Shown here: one piece after another, positions 1 to 11,750 of the stretch
How positions within the stretch are numbered: position 1 is the stretch's first letter
Layout: each line of letters starts with the position of its first letter
NCBI RefSeq assembly: GCF_014650175.1
Contig: NZ_BMUL01000001.1
Span: 476,013-540,012, forward strand
From: Streptomyces termitum
GTDB lineage: Bacteria; Actinomycetota; Actinomycetes; Streptomycetales; Streptomycetaceae
DNA length: 64,000 bases
Reading direction: 5' to 3'
Notes under the pieces: model-generated
Seen by the model: only the letters and a program-made list of their open reading frames with translations
Told to the model about the DNA's origin: nothing
Databases searched by the model: none
Program-made: the position numbers and the translations under genes

Positions 1-329
<329 letters not shown>

Positions 330-374
330 TCTCGAACTGACCTGGTAGCTCGCACGAGTTGCTCGCAGTGAACG

Positions 375-415
375 GGAGGGCCCCGCACCGAAAGGTGCGG
401 GGCCCTCCTGCTTTT
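375..415 (+). terminator. Intrinsic terminator after tuf
   Basis: A 15-bp perfect stem (375-389 with 394-408) and a GAAA tetraloop are followed by CTGCTTTT. It sits 46 bases after the tuf stop and also faces the 3' end of the convergent PIG-L gene, so it can serve both directions. Confidence 0.85.
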
Positions 416-433
416 CCCGTACGGCACAGGGGC

Positions 434-2479
434 TCAGGGCCGCCAGGACCACGGGCGGCCGTCCGGACCGAGCCCCGCCACCACCACCCCGCCCGGCGCC
501 GCCAGCAGCCCCGCCGAGAGCGCCGCGGGACCCCCGGGCCGCACGCGGGTGCGCCCGCCCGCCCGCACCCGGAGCCGGCCGTCGGCGCCCGTGCCCAGCA
601 GGACGGTGCCCAGCGCCTCCGTACGGACCGCCGCCACCTCCCCGTACCCGTCCAGCCCCGCGTCGGCGCCGTCCGGGCCCAGCAGCCGCGCCGCGGCCGG
701 CGGCCGGTGGTACAGCCCGCCGCCCGCGCTCGCCACCGCCGACCCCGACACCGGCAGCGCCCCCGGCGCCTCCCGCCCGTCCACCCAGTGCCGTACGGAC
801 GCCGGTCCCGCCGCGTACAGATGCGTACGGCCCGCCGCGTCCAGCGAGACGGCGAAACCGTCCTGCACCACCGCGTCCCCCGGCAGCGCCCGCCACGGCC
901 CCCAGGAGCCGTCCGCCGCCCGCACCCGCTCCGCGACCCCCCGCGCCGCGTCCCGCACGAACAGCCGCACCCGGCCGTCCGGCAGGGCCAGCGCCACCGG
1001 CACGCCCAGCCGCCGGCCGCGCTCCGGGCCCCGGTCGGGCCCGCCGAGCCCCCGCCAGGCCAGGAACGGCCCGCCGGGGGAGCGCTGCTCCAGGACCACC
1101 ACCTCCCGCCCGTTCGGCCCGCCACGGCCCGTCAGGGCCGTGAAACGGACCCCGAACAGCAGCACCCGCCCGTCCGGCAGCACCGCCGAGCCCAGCGCGG
1201 GCGCCAGCGGCCCGCCGCCCAGGTCCTCCGGCGGCCCCCACGCCCCCGGCCGGTCCTCCCGCCAGCGCACCGCCCGCAGCCCCAGCACCCCGTACGCGGC
1301 GATCCGCCCGTCCGGCTCCGCCGCCAGGCGCGGGGCCGCCCCCGGCCACCGGTGGTGGGTCGAGCGCACCCAGCCCTTCCGGTTGGTCAGCGGCCGGTCG
1401 CCGCCCACCCCGTAGTCGCCGCAGCCCGACGGGTTCCCGCACGCCCAGGACGGATCGCCGCCGTACGGGACCAGCCGGGCCGCCTTCCCGGCGAGCACCT
1501 CCGGCGGCAGGTTCTTCGGCCAGTGCCGGTTGTAGTAGCCGCGGAAGGCCGTCGCCGTGAAGGCCGGCACCGGCGCCCCGGCCCGCACCTCCTCCGCCAC
1601 CCAGCGGATCAGCGCCGCCCAGCTGAAGCAGGCCACCGCCGTGTGGTCGCCGTGGTCCGAGAAGCCCGGCTGCTCGCTGTCGCGCCGCCGGGTCGCGTCG
1701 TCGCCCGGCTGCGCGTCCGGATCCGGGTCCAGGGTGTGCACCACGGTCGGCCGGTAGCGGCGCAGCAGCGCCACCAGGGCCGCCACCAGACCGTCGTGGT
1801 CGTACGGCCCCGGGCGGCGCACCGGCGAGCCCGCCGAGCGGTGCGGGGACAGCTCCAGCGCCCGGTCCTCCCACAGCGCCGGCACCGCCATGTAGCGGCG
1901 CGGGGTGTGCATCGGCAGGTCCAGGAAGACCAGCTCCACCCGCCGCCCGCCGTGCGCGAGGACCGCCAGCTCGGCCGCCCGGCCGCCGCCCAGGGGCAGC
2001 TCGGTCCGCCGCCACGGCGCGAACAGCGGCAGGCCGAGCGCCCGCGCGTAGCTCTGCCGCAGGCCCTGGCGGCGGGCGGAGGAGTACGCGGCCGGGTCCG
2101 GGGCCGTCCTCGGCATCCCCGCGATCCGGTTCACTCCGGTGTGCTCGCCGCCCGTCACGTAGACCGAGACCAGCGGCACCCCCGCGTCGAACAGGCGCTG
2201 CGAGTCCGGGTTCATGAAGTACAGGTCGTCGTCCGGGTGCGCGGATATCTGGAGCAGCAGCGCCCGGCCCGGGGCGCCCGCCGCGAGCGCCTTCCCGGGC
2301 GCCGGATCGGCGGCCGGCGCGGCCCGGCGCGCGTCCGGCACCGAGCAGCCGGCCGCCGCCGTGCCCGCCGCGGCGGCGACGGCGGCGGCGAGCAGCGCGC
2401 GCCGGGACGCGCCCCGCGCGGCGCCCGAAGGCGCGCCGGCGGCATCGGAAGACGTATACGAAAGCGGTGACGAGTGCAC
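434..2479 (-). CDS. Secreted PIG-L family deacetylase lipoprotein with a long C-terminal domain
   Basis: The N-terminal half is a PIG-L/LmbE-type zinc-dependent N-acetyl-sugar deacetylase: AHPDDD (metal ligands and catalytic Asp) shortly after the export signal and HGDHTAVA further on. The N-terminus has a twin-arginine-like stretch ([10 protein letters not shown]) and a lipobox ending AAGC, so an exported, lipid-anchored protein is likely. The roughly 330 C-terminal residues contain repeated Gly/Trp/Asp segments ([28 protein letters not shown]), which look like beta-propeller blades of a sugar- or wall-binding domain. I chose GTG at 2479, preceded by GGGGGGAAGGG. GTG at 2521 with AAGGGG is an alternative adding 14 residues. 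It is convergent with tuf. The substrate is unknown. Confidence 0.85.
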   Translation of the reverse strand: MHSSPLSYTSSDAAGAPSGAARGASRRALLAAAVAAAAGTAAAGCSVPDARRAAPAADPAPGKALAAGAPGRALLLQISAHPDDDLYFMNPDSQRLFDAGVPLVSVYVTGGEHTGVNRIAGMPRTAPDPAAYSSARRQGLRQSYARALGLPLFAPWRRTELPLGGGRAAELAVLAHGGRRVELVFLDLPMHTPRRYMAVPALWEDRALELSPHRSAGSPVRRPGPYDHDGLVAALVALLRRYRPTVVHTLDPDPDAQPGDDATRRRDSEQPGFSDHGDHTAVACFSWAALIRWVAEEVRAGAPVPAFTATAFRGYYNRHWPKNLPPEVLAGKAARLVPYGGDPSWACGNPSGCGDYGVGGDRPLTNRKGWVRSTHHRWPGAAPRLAAEPDGRIAAYGVLGLRAVRWREDRPGAWGPPEDLGGGPLAPALGSAVLPDGRVLLFGVRFTALTGRGGPNGREVVVLEQRSPGGPFLAWRGLGGPDRGPERGRRLGVPVALALPDGRVRLFVRDAARGVAERVRAADGSWGPWRALPGDAVVQDGFAVSLDAAGRTHLYAAGPASVRHWVDGREAPGALPVSGSAVASAGGGLYHRPPAAARLLGPDGADAGLDGYGEVAAVRTEALGTVLLGTGADGRLRVRAGGRTRVRPGGPAALSAGLLAAPGGVVVAGLGPDGRPWSWRP

Positions 2480-4149
<1,670 letters not shown>

Positions 4150-4166
4150 CCCCGGCACCGCCCTCC

Positions 4167-4212
4167 GACATCCCCCGGAAAGATTCTTCAGAAGATCTTT
4201 CCGGGGGATGTC
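4167..4212 (+). terminator. Long palindromic terminator after gdhA
   Basis: A 46-base inverted repeat begins 17 bases after the stop: GACATCCCCCGGAAAGAT pairs perfectly for 18 bp with ATCTTTCCGGGGGATGTC, enclosing a partly paired loop. There is no T-tract, as is common in Streptomyces. Its right arm contains the TGTC of the ECF-type promoter motif that starts at 4209. Confidence 0.8.
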
Positions 4213-4235
4213 GAGCTTCCGGGACCGGCTCCGAC
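4209..4235 (+). promoter_or_regulatory. ECF42-type promoter (TGTCGA-N17-CGAC)
   Basis: TGTCGA at 4209-4214, a 17-base spacer and CGAC at 4232-4235, followed by GTAGG. The same motif and spacing occur before the second DGPF/ECF pair at 42550. I recall TGTCGA at -35 and CGAC/CGTC at -10 as the motif for the ECF42 sigma group, so autoregulation by the adjacent sigma gene is inferred. Confidence 0.55.
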
Positions 4236-4285
4236 CGTAGGGTGACGGCGCGCCGCAGGGGTGCGCGGAACGGGGAGGACACCCG

Positions 4286-4648
4286 ATGAAGTACGTCGCG
4301 ATGATCTACGGCAACCAGGCCAAGTGGGACTCCTTCCCCGCCGACGCCTGGCCCGAGGCGATCGCCCGCCAGGAGGCGTTCAACCGCAGGTACCGCGAGA
4401 CCGGCGAACTCCTCGGCGCCTACGGGCTCGCCGACGCCGCCGCCGCGCAGCTCGTCCGCCGCGAGGACGGCGCCCCGGCCGTCACCGACGGCCCCTACCT
4501 GGAGACCAAGGAGTACCTGGCCAGCTTCTACCTGCTGGACTGCGAATCCCCCGAGCGGGCCCGGGAGATCGCCGCCGACATGCCCTTCGCGGACGTCGAC
4601 CCGGTCGAGCTCTGGCCGGTCCTGCACGAGTCCGCGGCGGACGTGTGA
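4286..4648 (+). CDS. YCII/DGPF-domain protein of an ECF42 sigma module
   Basis: A 120-residue alpha/beta-barrel protein of the YCII-related DGPF family. The diagnostic segment is [20 protein letters not shown], followed by [11 protein letters not shown] and VELWPV. Such proteins are encoded next to ECF42 sigma factors; their biochemical role is not settled. ATG at 4286 follows CGGGGAGGACACCCG. The stop overlaps the sigma start (GTGTGA at 4645-4648), so the two are translationally coupled. It resembles the second DGPF protein at 42628 in fold motif but is clearly divergent in sequence. Confidence 0.88.
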   Translation: MKYVAMIYGNQAKWDSFPADAWPEAIARQEAFNRRYRETGELLGAYGLADAAAAQLVRREDGAPAVTDGPYLETKEYLASFYLLDCESPERAREIAADMPFADVDPVELWPVLHESAADV

Positions 4649-5898
4649 CCGGCCCGGACACCCCCGGCGTCGAGGAGCTGCTGCGGGCCCACGCCCCCCG
4701 GGTCCTCGGCGCCATGGTCCGCCGCCACGGCGACTTCTACGGCTGCGAGGACGCGGTCCAGGAGGCGCTGATCGCGGCGGCCCGGCAGTGGCCCGGCGAG
4801 GGCGTGCCCGAGCGGCCGGGGAACTGGCTGCTCGCCGTCGCCCGGCGCCGCTACGTCGACCTCGTCCGGAGCGAGGCCGCGCGCCGCCGCCGCGAGGACG
4901 GCGTCGCGCTCGCCACCCCGGCGGCCGAACTCCTCGCACCGGCCGCCGACGAGGCGGAGGCGGGGGAGCGGGCGGACGACTCGCTCGCGCTGCTCTTCCT
5001 CTGCTGCCACCGGGACCTGTCGCCGCCGAGCCGGATCGCGCTCACCCTGCGCGCCGTCGGCGGCCTGACCACGGCGCAGATCGCGGCGGCCTTCCTGGTG
5101 CCGGAGGCGACGATGGCGCAGCGGATCAGCCGGGCGAAGCAGACCGTACGGGCGGCCGGCGGGGACGCCCTCGCGCTGCCCGCGGGCGAGGACCGCACCG
5201 CCCGGCTCGCCGAGGTCCGGCACGTGCTCTACCTGGTCTTCAACGAGGGGTACACGGCGAGCGCGGGCGAGGAGCTGACCGCCCCGGAGCTCTCCTCGGA
5301 GGCGATCCGCCTCGCCCGCCTGCTGCACCGGCTCGTCCCGGACGACGAGGAGACGGCGGGCCTGCTCGCCCTCATGCTGCTGACCGACGCCCGCCGGCCG
5401 GCCCGCACCGGCCCGCACGGCGAACTGGTCCCGCTGGCCGACCAGGACCGGGGCCGGTGGGACGCGGCCCTGATCGCGGAGGGCGTCGGGCTGATCAGCC
5501 GCGTCCTGCCGCGCGGCCGGGTGGGCCCGTACCAGCTCCAGGCGGCCGTCGCCGCGGTCCACGACGAGGCGGAGTCGGCGGAGGCGACCGACTGGCCGCA
5601 GATCCTCGCCCTGTACACGCTCCTGGAGCGGGTGGCCCCGAACCCGATGGTCAGCCTGAACCGGGCGGTCGCGGTGGCGATGGCGCACGGCCCGGGGGAG
5701 GGCCTCGCCCTGCTCGACGCCCTGGCGGCCGACAAGCGCCTGGCCCGCCACCACCGCCTCCTGGCGACCCGCGCCCACCTCCTGGAGCTGACCGGCGACA
5801 CCACCGCCGCGGCCGCCGCCTACCGCGAGGCGGCCCGCCGCACCACCAGCGCCCCGGAACGCCGCCACCTCACGGAACGGGCCCGCCGCCTGGACTGA
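4645..5898 (+). CDS. ECF42-family RNA polymerase sigma factor with C-terminal extension
   Basis: A 417-residue sigma factor, about twice a normal ECF protein. Region 2 is at residues 5-80 ([27 protein letters not shown] is the region 2 core), and region 4 at about 110-175 ([27 protein letters not shown], a helix-turn-helix). The rest is a helical SnoaL-free extension typical of ECF42, with [13 protein letters not shown] and the [18 protein letters not shown] block. The GTG start overlaps the upstream stop. It probably transcribes its own DGPF-sigma operon. No anti-sigma factor is adjacent, in line with ECF42. A paralogue is at 43019. Confidence 0.88.
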   Translation: MTGPDTPGVEELLRAHAPRVLGAMVRRHGDFYGCEDAVQEALIAAARQWPGEGVPERPGNWLLAVARRRYVDLVRSEAARRRREDGVALATPAAELLAPAADEAEAGERADDSLALLFLCCHRDLSPPSRIALTLRAVGGLTTAQIAAAFLVPEATMAQRISRAKQTVRAAGGDALALPAGEDRTARLAEVRHVLYLVFNEGYTASAGEELTAPELSSEAIRLARLLHRLVPDDEETAGLLALMLLTDARRPARTGPHGELVPLADQDRGRWDAALIAEGVGLISRVLPRGRVGPYQLQAAVAAVHDEAESAEATDWPQILALYTLLERVAPNPMVSLNRAVAVAMAHGPGEGLALLDALAADKRLARHHRLLATRAHLLELTGDTTAAAAAYREAARRTTSAPERRHLTERARRLD

Positions 5899-6362
5899 GC
5901 GGCCGGTGCCCCGGGCCGCCCGCGGTGCGTGCGGCGGAGCCGGGGGAGGAGGGCCCGCGCGCCCCTCGGGTGGGGGCGGACGTGACGTGGGGTACAGTCT
6001 TGGACCCTGATTGGCGGCCCGCAGGGGCCGTATGGCAGACTGGCGGGGTTGCTCGGTTGAGTACCGATGCTGCGCGCCTCCCGCCGGGAGGACCGGAAGC
6101 GAGTCCCACAGTACTCGTCGTCCCTTCTCAGGGGCGGACGTACGGGAATCTTCCGGGAAGCGTGAGCGGGGTGCAGACCAGGCACCCGGTGGGTGTTCTC
6201 CCCCGGCTCGCGGTCCACGGCCCGCATCCCCTTGGTTGGGAAATCCTTCGGGACTTCTTCGTAGAGGGAATGCGACACGCCCGACCGCGTGGGTCGGAGA
6301 AGAACGCGAACCGACCGGGTTCCAGAGCGTTGGACATACAGAGACAGGACTACGAAGTAGCC
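5899..6362 (+). promoter_or_regulatory. S10 operon leader and promoter region
   Basis: 464 bases without a coding-like ORF lie between the ECF gene and rpsJ. Candidate elements are TACAGT at 5993 and TTGGCG-N19-CAGACT at 6011-6041. Downstream there is a long untranslated leader with several short GC-rich inverted repeats (for example GGCGCGCCTCCCGCCGGG around 6072). An autoregulatory r-protein leader is possible but I cannot assign one. Confidence 0.45.
6011..6041 (+). promoter_or_regulatory. Candidate S10 operon promoter
   Basis: TTGGCG (6011-6016), a 19-base spacer and CAGACT (6036-6041), close to the Streptomyces housekeeping -10 pattern TAGACT/CAGACT. It would give a 5' leader of about 315 bases before rpsJ. 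The spacer is slightly long. Confidence 0.4.
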
Positions 6363-6671
6363 ATGGCGGGACAGAAGATCCGCATCCGGCTCAAGGCCTA
6401 CGACCACGAGGTCATCGACTCCTCGGCGAAGAAGATCGTCGAGACGGTGACCCGCACTGGTGCGTCGGTCGCGGGCCCGGTGCCGCTGCCCACTGAGAAG
6501 AACGTGTACTGCGTCATCAAGTCGCCGCACAAGTACAAGGACTCGCGCGAGCACTTCGAGATGCGCACGCACAAGCGCCTCATCGACATCCTCGACCCCA
6601 CGCCGAAGACGGTCGACTCGCTCATGCGTCTCGACCTGCCGGCGGGCGTCGACATCGAGATCAAGCTCTGA
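6363..6671 (+). CDS. rpsJ: 30S ribosomal protein S10
   Basis: 102 residues, the standard length. It contains the family signatures [14 protein letters not shown] at the N-terminus and the loop region [24 protein letters not shown]10 sits in the 30S head and also acts with NusB in antitermination. ATG at 6363 is used; the frame is open upstream but without coding character. It is the first gene of the S10 operon, followed 13 bases later by rplC. Confidence 0.98.
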   Translation: MAGQKIRIRLKAYDHEVIDSSAKKIVETVTRTGASVAGPVPLPTEKNVYCVIKSPHKYKDSREHFEMRTHKRLIDILDPTPKTVDSLMRLDLPAGVDIEIKL

Positions 6672-6684
6672 GGTGACGCGCGAG

Positions 6685-7329
6685 ATGGCTAAGAACATCA
6701 AGGGCATCCTGGGCGAGAAGCTCGGCATGACGCAGGTCTGGGACGAGAACAACCGGGTCGTCCCGGTGACCGTCGTCAAGGCCGGCCCGAACGTCGTGAC
6801 CCAGGTGCGTACGAACGACAACGACGGCTACGAGTCGGTCCAGATCGCCTTCGGCGAGATCGACCCGCGCAAGGTGAACAAGCCCCTCAAGGGCCACTTC
6901 GCCAAGGCCGACGTCACCCCGCGCCGTCACCTCGTCGAGATCCGTACCGCTGACGCCAGCGAGTACACCCTCGGCCAGGAGATCACCGCCGAGGTCTTCG
7001 AGGCGGGCATCAAGGTCGACGTCACCGGCAAGAGCAAGGGCAAGGGCTTCGCCGGTGCCATGAAGCGCCACAACTTCCGTGGTGGCAAGGCCTCCCACGG
7101 TGCCCACCGTGTGCACCGCAAGCCGGGTTCGATCGGTGGCTGCGCCACCCCGGGCCGCGTCTTCAAGGGCATGCGCATGGCCGGCCGTATGGGCAACGAG
7201 CGCGTGACCACCCAGAACCTGACCGTTCACGCCGTTGACGCGGAGAAGGGCCTGCTGCTCATCAAGGGCGCGGTTCCTGGTCCGAACGGCGGCCTCGTCC
7301 TGGTCCGCACCGCGGCCAAGGGGGCCTGA
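6685..7329 (+). CDS. rplC: 50S ribosomal protein L3
   Basis: 214 residues. It begins [15 protein letters not shown], a universal L3 start, and contains the internal extension that reaches the peptidyl-transferase region ([31 protein letters not shown]). L3 is an early 23S rRNA-binding assembly protein. ATG at 6685 was chosen because GAGGTG lies at 6670-6675; a GTG at 6673 would add VTRE and place the ribosome site too close. Four bases separate it from rplD. Confidence 0.97.
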   Translation: MAKNIKGILGEKLGMTQVWDENNRVVPVTVVKAGPNVVTQVRTNDNDGYESVQIAFGEIDPRKVNKPLKGHFAKADVTPRRHLVEIRTADASEYTLGQEITAEVFEAGIKVDVTGKSKGKGFAGAMKRHNFRGGKASHGAHRVHRKPGSIGGCATPGRVFKGMRMAGRMGNERVTTQNLTVHAVDAEKGLLLIKGAVPGPNGGLVLVRTAAKGA

Positions 7330-7333
7330 GGAT

Positions 7334-7984
7334 ATGAGCACCATTGACATTCTGTCGCCCTCCGGCGACAAGGCGGGGACCATCGAGCTCCCGGCCGAGA
7401 TCTTCGACGCCAAGGTCAGCGTCCCGCTGATCCACCAGGTCGTCGTCGCGCAGCTGGCCGCGGCCCGTCAGGGCACGCACAAGACCAAGACGCGTGGCGA
7501 GGTTCGCGGTGGTGGCAAGAAGCCGTACCGCCAGAAGGGCACCGGCCGCGCCCGTCAGGGTTCGACCCGCGCCCCGCAGTTCGCCGGTGGTGGCGTCGTG
7601 CACGGTCCCGTGCCGCGTGACTACTCGCAGCGGACCCCCAAGAAGATGAAGGCCGCCGCCCTCCGCGGTGCCCTCTCCGACCGGGCCAACCACTCCCGCA
7701 TCCACGTCGTCACCGGCGTGGTCGAGGGTGGCGTCTCCACCAAGGCCGCCAAGACGCTGTTCGGCAAGATCTCGGAGCGCAAGAACCTGCTCCTGGTCGT
7801 CGACCGCGCCGACGAGGCCGCGTGGCTGTCCGCCCGCAACCTGCCCCAGGTCCACATCCTGGAGCCGGGCCAGCTGAACACGTACGACGTGATGCGCTCT
7901 GACGACGTGGTCTTCACCCAGGCCGCCCTCGAGTCCTTCGTGTCTGGCCCCAAGGCCGCTGACAACGAGGGGAACGAAGCCTGA
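7334..7984 (+). CDS. rplD: 50S ribosomal protein L4
   Basis: 216 residues. It contains the Arg/Gly-rich loop that lines the nascent-peptide tunnel ([24 protein letters not shown], positions about 58-81) and the globular part with [20 protein letters not shown]4 is known in enterobacteria to autoregulate the S10 operon; no such leader can be recognised here. The acidic tail ([10 protein letters not shown]) is an actinobacterial feature. The stop overlaps the rplW start (TGATG). Confidence 0.97.
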   Translation: MSTIDILSPSGDKAGTIELPAEIFDAKVSVPLIHQVVVAQLAAARQGTHKTKTRGEVRGGGKKPYRQKGTGRARQGSTRAPQFAGGGVVHGPVPRDYSQRTPKKMKAAALRGALSDRANHSRIHVVTGVVEGGVSTKAAKTLFGKISERKNLLLVVDRADEAAWLSARNLPQVHILEPGQLNTYDVMRSDDVVFTQAALESFVSGPKAADNEGNEA

Positions 7985-8301
7985 TGGCCGAGATCACCAG
8001 CAAGACCTTCACGGACCCGCGCGACGTCCTCGTCAAGCCGGTTGTCTCCGAGAAGAGCTACGCCCTGCTCGACGAGAACAAGTACACGTTCATCGTCGCG
8101 CCCGGCTCCAACAAGACCCAGATCAAGCAGGCCGTCGAGGCGGTCTTCTCGGTCAAGGTCACCGGGGTCAACACGATCAACCGCCAGGGCAAGCGCAAGC
8201 GCACCCGCACCGGTTTCGGCAAGCGCGCCAACACCAAGCGCGCCATCGTGACCCTTGCTGAGGGCAACCGAATCGACATCTTCGGCGGCCCGACCGCCTG
8301 A
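7984..8301 (+). CDS. rplW: 50S ribosomal protein L23
   Basis: 105 residues. L23 binds 23S rRNA domain III at the tunnel exit, where trigger factor and SRP dock. Signatures are [20 protein letters not shown] near the N-terminus and the [22 protein letters not shown] segment. ATG overlaps the rplD stop by one base, indicating translational coupling. The long loop [21 protein letters not shown] contacts rRNA. A 39-base gap with GAGGA precedes rplB. Confidence 0.97.
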   Translation: MAEITSKTFTDPRDVLVKPVVSEKSYALLDENKYTFIVAPGSNKTQIKQAVEAVFSVKVTGVNTINRQGKRKRTRTGFGKRANTKRAIVTLAEGNRIDIFGGPTA

Positions 8302-8340
8302 CGGCGGTCGAGTCGTCCGATATCGGACGAGGACTGAGAA

Positions 8341-9177
8341 ATGGGTATCCGCAAGTACAAGCCGACTACGCCGGGCCGTCGTGGCTCCTCCGTAGCCGAC
8401 TTCGTCGAGATCACGCGGTCCACGCCGGAGAAGTCGCTGGTCCGCCCCCTGCACAGCAAGGGCGGCCGTAACAACACCGGCCGGATCACCGTGCGCCACC
8501 AGGGTGGCGGACACAAGCGCGCCTACCGCGTGATCGACTTCCGTCGTCACGACAAGGACGGCGTGCCGGCCAAGGTCGCTCACATCGAGTACGACCCCAA
8601 CCGCACCGCGCGCATCGCGCTGCTCCACTACGCGGACGGCGAGAAGCGCTACATCATCGCCCCGCGCGGCCTCTCGCAGGGCGACCGGGTCGAGAACGGC
8701 CCCACGGCCGACATCAAGCCCGGCAACAACCTGGCCCTCCGCAACATCCCGGTCGGTACCACGATCCACGCGATCGAGCTCCGTCCCGGTGGCGGTGCCA
8801 AGTTCGCCCGCTCCGCCGGCGCCTCCGTGCAGCTGCTTGCGAAGGAGGGCACCATGGCCCACCTCCGCATGCCGTCCGGCGAGATCCGTCTGGTCGACGC
8901 CCGCTGCCGCGCCACCATCGGCGAGGTCGGCAACGCCGAGCAGTCGAACATCAACTGGGGCAAGGCCGGCCGCAAGCGCTGGCTGGGCGTTCGCCCGACC
9001 GTCCGCGGTGTGGCGATGAACCCGGTCGACCACCCGCACGGTGGTGGTGAGGGCAAGACCTCCGGTGGTCGCCACCCGGTCTCCCCGTGGGGTCAGAAGG
9101 AGGGTCGTACGCGTTCGCCGAAGAAGGCTTCGAACAAGTACATCGTCCGCCGCCGCAAGACGAACAAGAAGCGCTAG
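8341..9177 (+). CDS. rplB: 50S ribosomal protein L2
   Basis: 278 residues. L2 is the largest primary 23S rRNA-binding protein and is needed for subunit association and peptidyl-transferase activity. Its most conserved block, [28 protein letters not shown], is at about residues 223-250 and includes the functionally important His. It starts [17 protein letters not shown], the standard L2 start. It is followed by rpsS after 12 bases. Confidence 0.98.
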   Translation: MGIRKYKPTTPGRRGSSVADFVEITRSTPEKSLVRPLHSKGGRNNTGRITVRHQGGGHKRAYRVIDFRRHDKDGVPAKVAHIEYDPNRTARIALLHYADGEKRYIIAPRGLSQGDRVENGPTADIKPGNNLALRNIPVGTTIHAIELRPGGGAKFARSAGASVQLLAKEGTMAHLRMPSGEIRLVDARCRATIGEVGNAEQSNINWGKAGRKRWLGVRPTVRGVAMNPVDHPHGGGEGKTSGGRHPVSPWGQKEGRTRSPKKASNKYIVRRRKTNKKR

Positions 9178-9189
9178 GAGCGGGTTTAG

Positions 9190-9471
9190 ATGCCGCGCAG
9201 TCTCAAGAAGGGACCCTTCGTCGACGGCCACCTCGTCAAGAAGGTGGACGCCCAGAACGAAGCCGGTACCAAGAACGTCATCAAGACCTGGTCCCGTCGC
9301 TCGATGATCATCCCGGCCATGCTCGGCCACACGATCGCGGTGCACAACGGCAAGACCCACATTCCGGTGTTTGTCACCGAGTCGATGGTCGGCCACAAGC
9401 TCGGCGAGTTCTCGCCGACGCGCACCTTCCGGGGTCACGTGAAGGACGACCGGAAGTCGAAGCGCCGCTAG
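9190..9471 (+). CDS. rpsS: 30S ribosomal protein S19
   Basis: 93 residues. S19 forms a complex with S13 in the 30S head and contacts the tRNA and 50S bridge. Sequence signatures are [40 protein letters not shown] and the terminal [24 protein letters not shown] at 9190 follows AGGAGCGGG. It is followed by rplV. Confidence 0.98.
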   Translation: MPRSLKKGPFVDGHLVKKVDAQNEAGTKNVIKTWSRRSMIIPAMLGHTIAVHNGKTHIPVFVTESMVGHKLGEFSPTRTFRGHVKDDRKSKRR

Positions 9472-9513
9472 TAGCGGGGTGGAATGACCATGACAGACAC
9501 TGGAAGGACAACC

Positions 9514-9861
9514 ATGGAAGCCAGGGCCCAGGCGCGGTACATCCGCGTCACGCCCATGAAGGCCCGCCGCGTGGTGGACCTTATCCGTGGCATGGACGCC
9601 ACGGAGGCTCAGGCGGTCCTGCGTTTCGCCCCGCAGGCCGCGAGCGTGCCGGTTGGCAAGGTGCTGGACAGCGCCATCGCCAACGCCGCGCACAACTACG
9701 ACCACACTGACGCCTCTTCGCTGGTCATCAGCGAGGCGTACGTGGATGAGGGCCCGACCCTGAAGCGGTTCCGTCCGCGTGCCCAGGGCCGCGCCTACCG
9801 GATCCGTAAGCGGACCAGCCACATCACCGTGGTCGTCAGCAGCAAGGAAGGAACCCGGTAA
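9514..9861 (+). CDS. rplV: 50S ribosomal protein L22
   Basis: 115 residues. L22 lines the exit tunnel through its beta-hairpin ([18 protein letters not shown]). The core begins [26 protein letters not shown] chose ATG at 9514 because GGAAGGA lies at 9502-9508. An in-frame ATG at 9484 would add [10 protein letters not shown] and is used in some annotations. The stop overlaps the rpsC start (TAATG). Confidence 0.95.
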   Translation: MEARAQARYIRVTPMKARRVVDLIRGMDATEAQAVLRFAPQAASVPVGKVLDSAIANAAHNYDHTDASSLVISEAYVDEGPTLKRFRPRAQGRAYRIRKRTSHITVVVSSKEGTR

Positions 9862-10691
9862 TGGGCCAGAAGGTTAACCCGCATGGGTTCCGGCTCGGCA
9901 TCACCACGGACTTCAAGTCCCGCTGGTACGCCGACAAGCTGTACAAGGACTACGTCAAGGAAGACGTCGCCATCCGGCGGATGCTGACGTCCGGCATGGA
10001 GCGCGCCGGCATCTCGAAGGTTGAGATCGAGCGCACCCGCGACCGCGTCCGTGTGGACATCCACACCGCTCGCCCGGGTATCGTCATCGGCCGCCGCGGC
10101 GCCGAGGCCGACAAGATCCGCGGCCAGCTGGAGAAGCTGACCGGCAAGCAGGTCCAGCTGAACATCCTTGAGGTCAAGAACCCCGAGGTGGACGCTCAGC
10201 TGGTGGCCCAGGCCGTCGCCGAGCAGCTCTCCTCCCGCGTCTCCTTCCGTCGGGCCATGCGCAAGAGCATGCAGTCCGCCATGAAGGCCGGCGCCAAGGG
10301 CATCAAGATCCAGTGCGGTGGCCGTCTCGGCGGCGCCGAGATGTCCCGCTCGGAGTTCTACCGCGAGGGCCGTGTGCCGCTGCACACGCTCCGCGCGAAC
10401 GTCGAGTACGGCTTCTTCGAGGCCAAGACGACCTTCGGCCGCATCGGCGTGAAGGTCTGGATCTACAAGGGCGACGTCAAGAACATCGCCGAGGTCCGCG
10501 CCGAGAACGCCGCCGCCCGCGCCGGCAACCGCCCGGCCCGTGGCGGCGCTGACCGCCCGGCCGGCCGCGGTGGCCGCGGTGGCGAGCGTGGCGGTCGCGG
10601 TCGCAAGCCGCAGCAGGCTCCCGCTGCCGAGGCCCCCAAGGCCGAGGCCGCCGCCGCTCCGGCTGCTGAGAGCACCGGAACGGAGGCCTGA
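9861..10691 (+). CDS. rpsC: 30S ribosomal protein S3 with RGG/Ala-rich C-terminal tail
   Basis: 276 residues against about 233 in E. coli. Residues 1-210 are canonical S3: [12 protein letters not shown] start, the KH domain with [23 protein letters not shown], and [19 protein letters not shown]3 shapes the mRNA entry site and has helicase-like function. The last 60 residues are a low-complexity tail, first RGG/Gly-rich ([16 protein letters not shown]), then Ala/Pro/Glu-rich, as in other Streptomyces. It is coupled to rplV and is followed by rplP after 5 bases. Confidence 0.97.
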   Translation: MGQKVNPHGFRLGITTDFKSRWYADKLYKDYVKEDVAIRRMLTSGMERAGISKVEIERTRDRVRVDIHTARPGIVIGRRGAEADKIRGQLEKLTGKQVQLNILEVKNPEVDAQLVAQAVAEQLSSRVSFRRAMRKSMQSAMKAGAKGIKIQCGGRLGGAEMSRSEFYREGRVPLHTLRANVEYGFFEAKTTFGRIGVKVWIYKGDVKNIAEVRAENAAARAGNRPARGGADRPAGRGGRGGERGGRGRKPQQAPAAEAPKAEAAAAPAAESTGTEA

Positions 10692-10696
10692 CCGAC

Positions 10697-11116
10697 ATGC
10701 TGATCCCCCGTAGGGTCAAGCACCGCAAGCAGCACCACCCCAAGCGCTCTGGCATGAGCAAGGGTGGTACGCAGGTCGCGTTCGGCGAGTACGGCATTCA
10801 GGCCCTCACGCCGGCGTACGTGACCAACCGCCAGATCGAGGCGGCTCGTATCGCGATGACCCGCCACATCAAGCGTGGCGGCAAGGTCTGGATCAACATC
10901 TACCCGGACCGCCCGCTCACGAAGAAGCCTGCCGAGACCCGCATGGGTTCCGGTAAGGGTTCGCCGGAGTGGTGGATCGCGAACGTCAAGCCCGGTCGGG
11001 TGATGTTCGAGCTGTCCTACCCGAACGAGAAGATCGCGCGTGAGGCTCTGACTCGTGCGGCTCACAAGCTGCCGATGAAGTGCAAGATCGTTAAGCGCGA
11101 GGCAGGTGAGCTGTGA
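10697..11116 (+). CDS. rplP: 50S ribosomal protein L16
   Basis: 139 residues. L16 organises the A-site side of the 50S subunit. It starts [19 protein letters not shown] and contains the conserved [40 protein letters not shown] block (here KRGGKVWIN...). The Arg targeted by the hydroxylase YcfD lies in the region after PAETRMG. The stop overlaps the rpmC start. Confidence 0.98.
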   Translation: MLIPRRVKHRKQHHPKRSGMSKGGTQVAFGEYGIQALTPAYVTNRQIEAARIAMTRHIKRGGKVWINIYPDRPLTKKPAETRMGSGKGSPEWWIANVKPGRVMFELSYPNEKIAREALTRAAHKLPMKCKIVKREAGEL

Positions 11117-11340
11117 TGTCGGCCGGTACCAAGGCGTCCGAGCTGCGCGAGCTGGGCAACGAGGAGCTTGTCGCCAAGCTCCGCGAGGCCAAGGAAGAGC
11201 TGTTCAACCTCCGCTTCCAGGCGGCGACGGGCCAGCTCGAGAACCACGGCCGTCTCCGGGCGGTCCGTAAGGACATCGCCCGGATCTACACCCTCATGCG
11301 AGAGCGTGAGCTCGGCATTGAGACGGTGGAGAACGCCTGA
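11116..11340 (+). CDS. rpmC: 50S ribosomal protein L29
   Basis: 74 residues. A two-helix protein at the tunnel exit next to L23. It shows the family pattern [35 protein letters not shown] and ends with [15 protein letters not shown] used ATG at 11116 (overlapping the rplP TGA) with GGTGAG upstream; an adjacent GTG at 11113 would add one residue. The stop overlaps the rpsQ ATG (TGATG at 11338-11342). Confidence 0.96.
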   Translation: MSAGTKASELRELGNEELVAKLREAKEELFNLRFQAATGQLENHGRLRAVRKDIARIYTLMRERELGIETVENA

Positions 11341-11645
11341 TGAGCGAGAGCAACGTGACTGAGACTGCAGCCAAGAGCGGCTCCGCCGCGGGCGAGCGCA
11401 ACGCTCGCAAGGTCCGCGAGGGCCTGGTCGTCAGCGACAAGATGGACAAGACCGTCGTCGTCGCCGTCGAGGACCGCGTCAAGCACGCGCTGTACGGCAA
11501 GGTCATCCGCCGTACGAACAAGCTCAAGGCTCACGACGAGCAGAACGCCGCCGGCATCGGCGACCGCGTCCTCCTGATGGAGACCCGGAAGCTGTCGGCG
11601 ACGAAGCACTGGCGCGTCGTCGAGATCCTCGAGAAGGCCAAGTAA
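11340..11645 (+). CDS. rpsQ: 30S ribosomal protein S17
   Basis: 101 residues, with an actinobacterial N-terminal extension of about 20 residues ([18 protein letters not shown]) before the OB-fold core. The core shows [20 protein letters not shown] and [33 protein letters not shown]17 is a primary 16S rRNA binder. It is the last gene of the S10 transcription unit and is followed by two stem-loops. Confidence 0.97.
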   Translation: MSESNVTETAAKSGSAAGERNARKVREGLVVSDKMDKTVVVAVEDRVKHALYGKVIRRTNKLKAHDEQNAAGIGDRVLLMETRKLSATKHWRVVEILEKAK

Positions 11646-11649
11646 TCCC

Positions 11650-11670
11650 TCCTAGGGGGACCCCCTAGGA
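11650..11670 (+). terminator. First of two tandem hairpins at the S10/spc boundary
   Basis: A 21-base palindrome, TCCTAGGGGG-A-CCCCCTAGGA, starts 5 bases after the rpsQ stop. Realistically it forms an 8-bp stem with a 5-base loop. There is no T-tract; it could attenuate rather than stop transcription, or act as a processing site. Confidence 0.55.
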
Positions 11671-11686
11671 ACAGTTCCGCCAGGCT

Positions 11687-11722
11687 CGGCGGGGACCGCT
11701 GATCGACCAGCGGTCCCCGCCG
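11687..11722 (+). terminator. Second tandem hairpin at the S10/spc boundary
   Basis: A perfect 15-bp stem (11687-11701 with 11708-11722) with loop ATCGAC lies between rpsQ and rplN. Together with the preceding palindrome it marks the likely boundary between the S10 and spc units. No clear promoter remains between it and rplN at 11751, so partial read-through is the more likely arrangement. Confidence 0.6.
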
Positions 11723-11750
11723 GGAACCGGCAGACAATCAGGAGATAGAC

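Noticed and set aside
11650..11670. CTAG-containing palindrome considered as a third CTAG element
   Set aside because: It has CTAG near both ends but none of the TGTCCGGCGGATCTTCG end sequence; a plain hairpin explains it.
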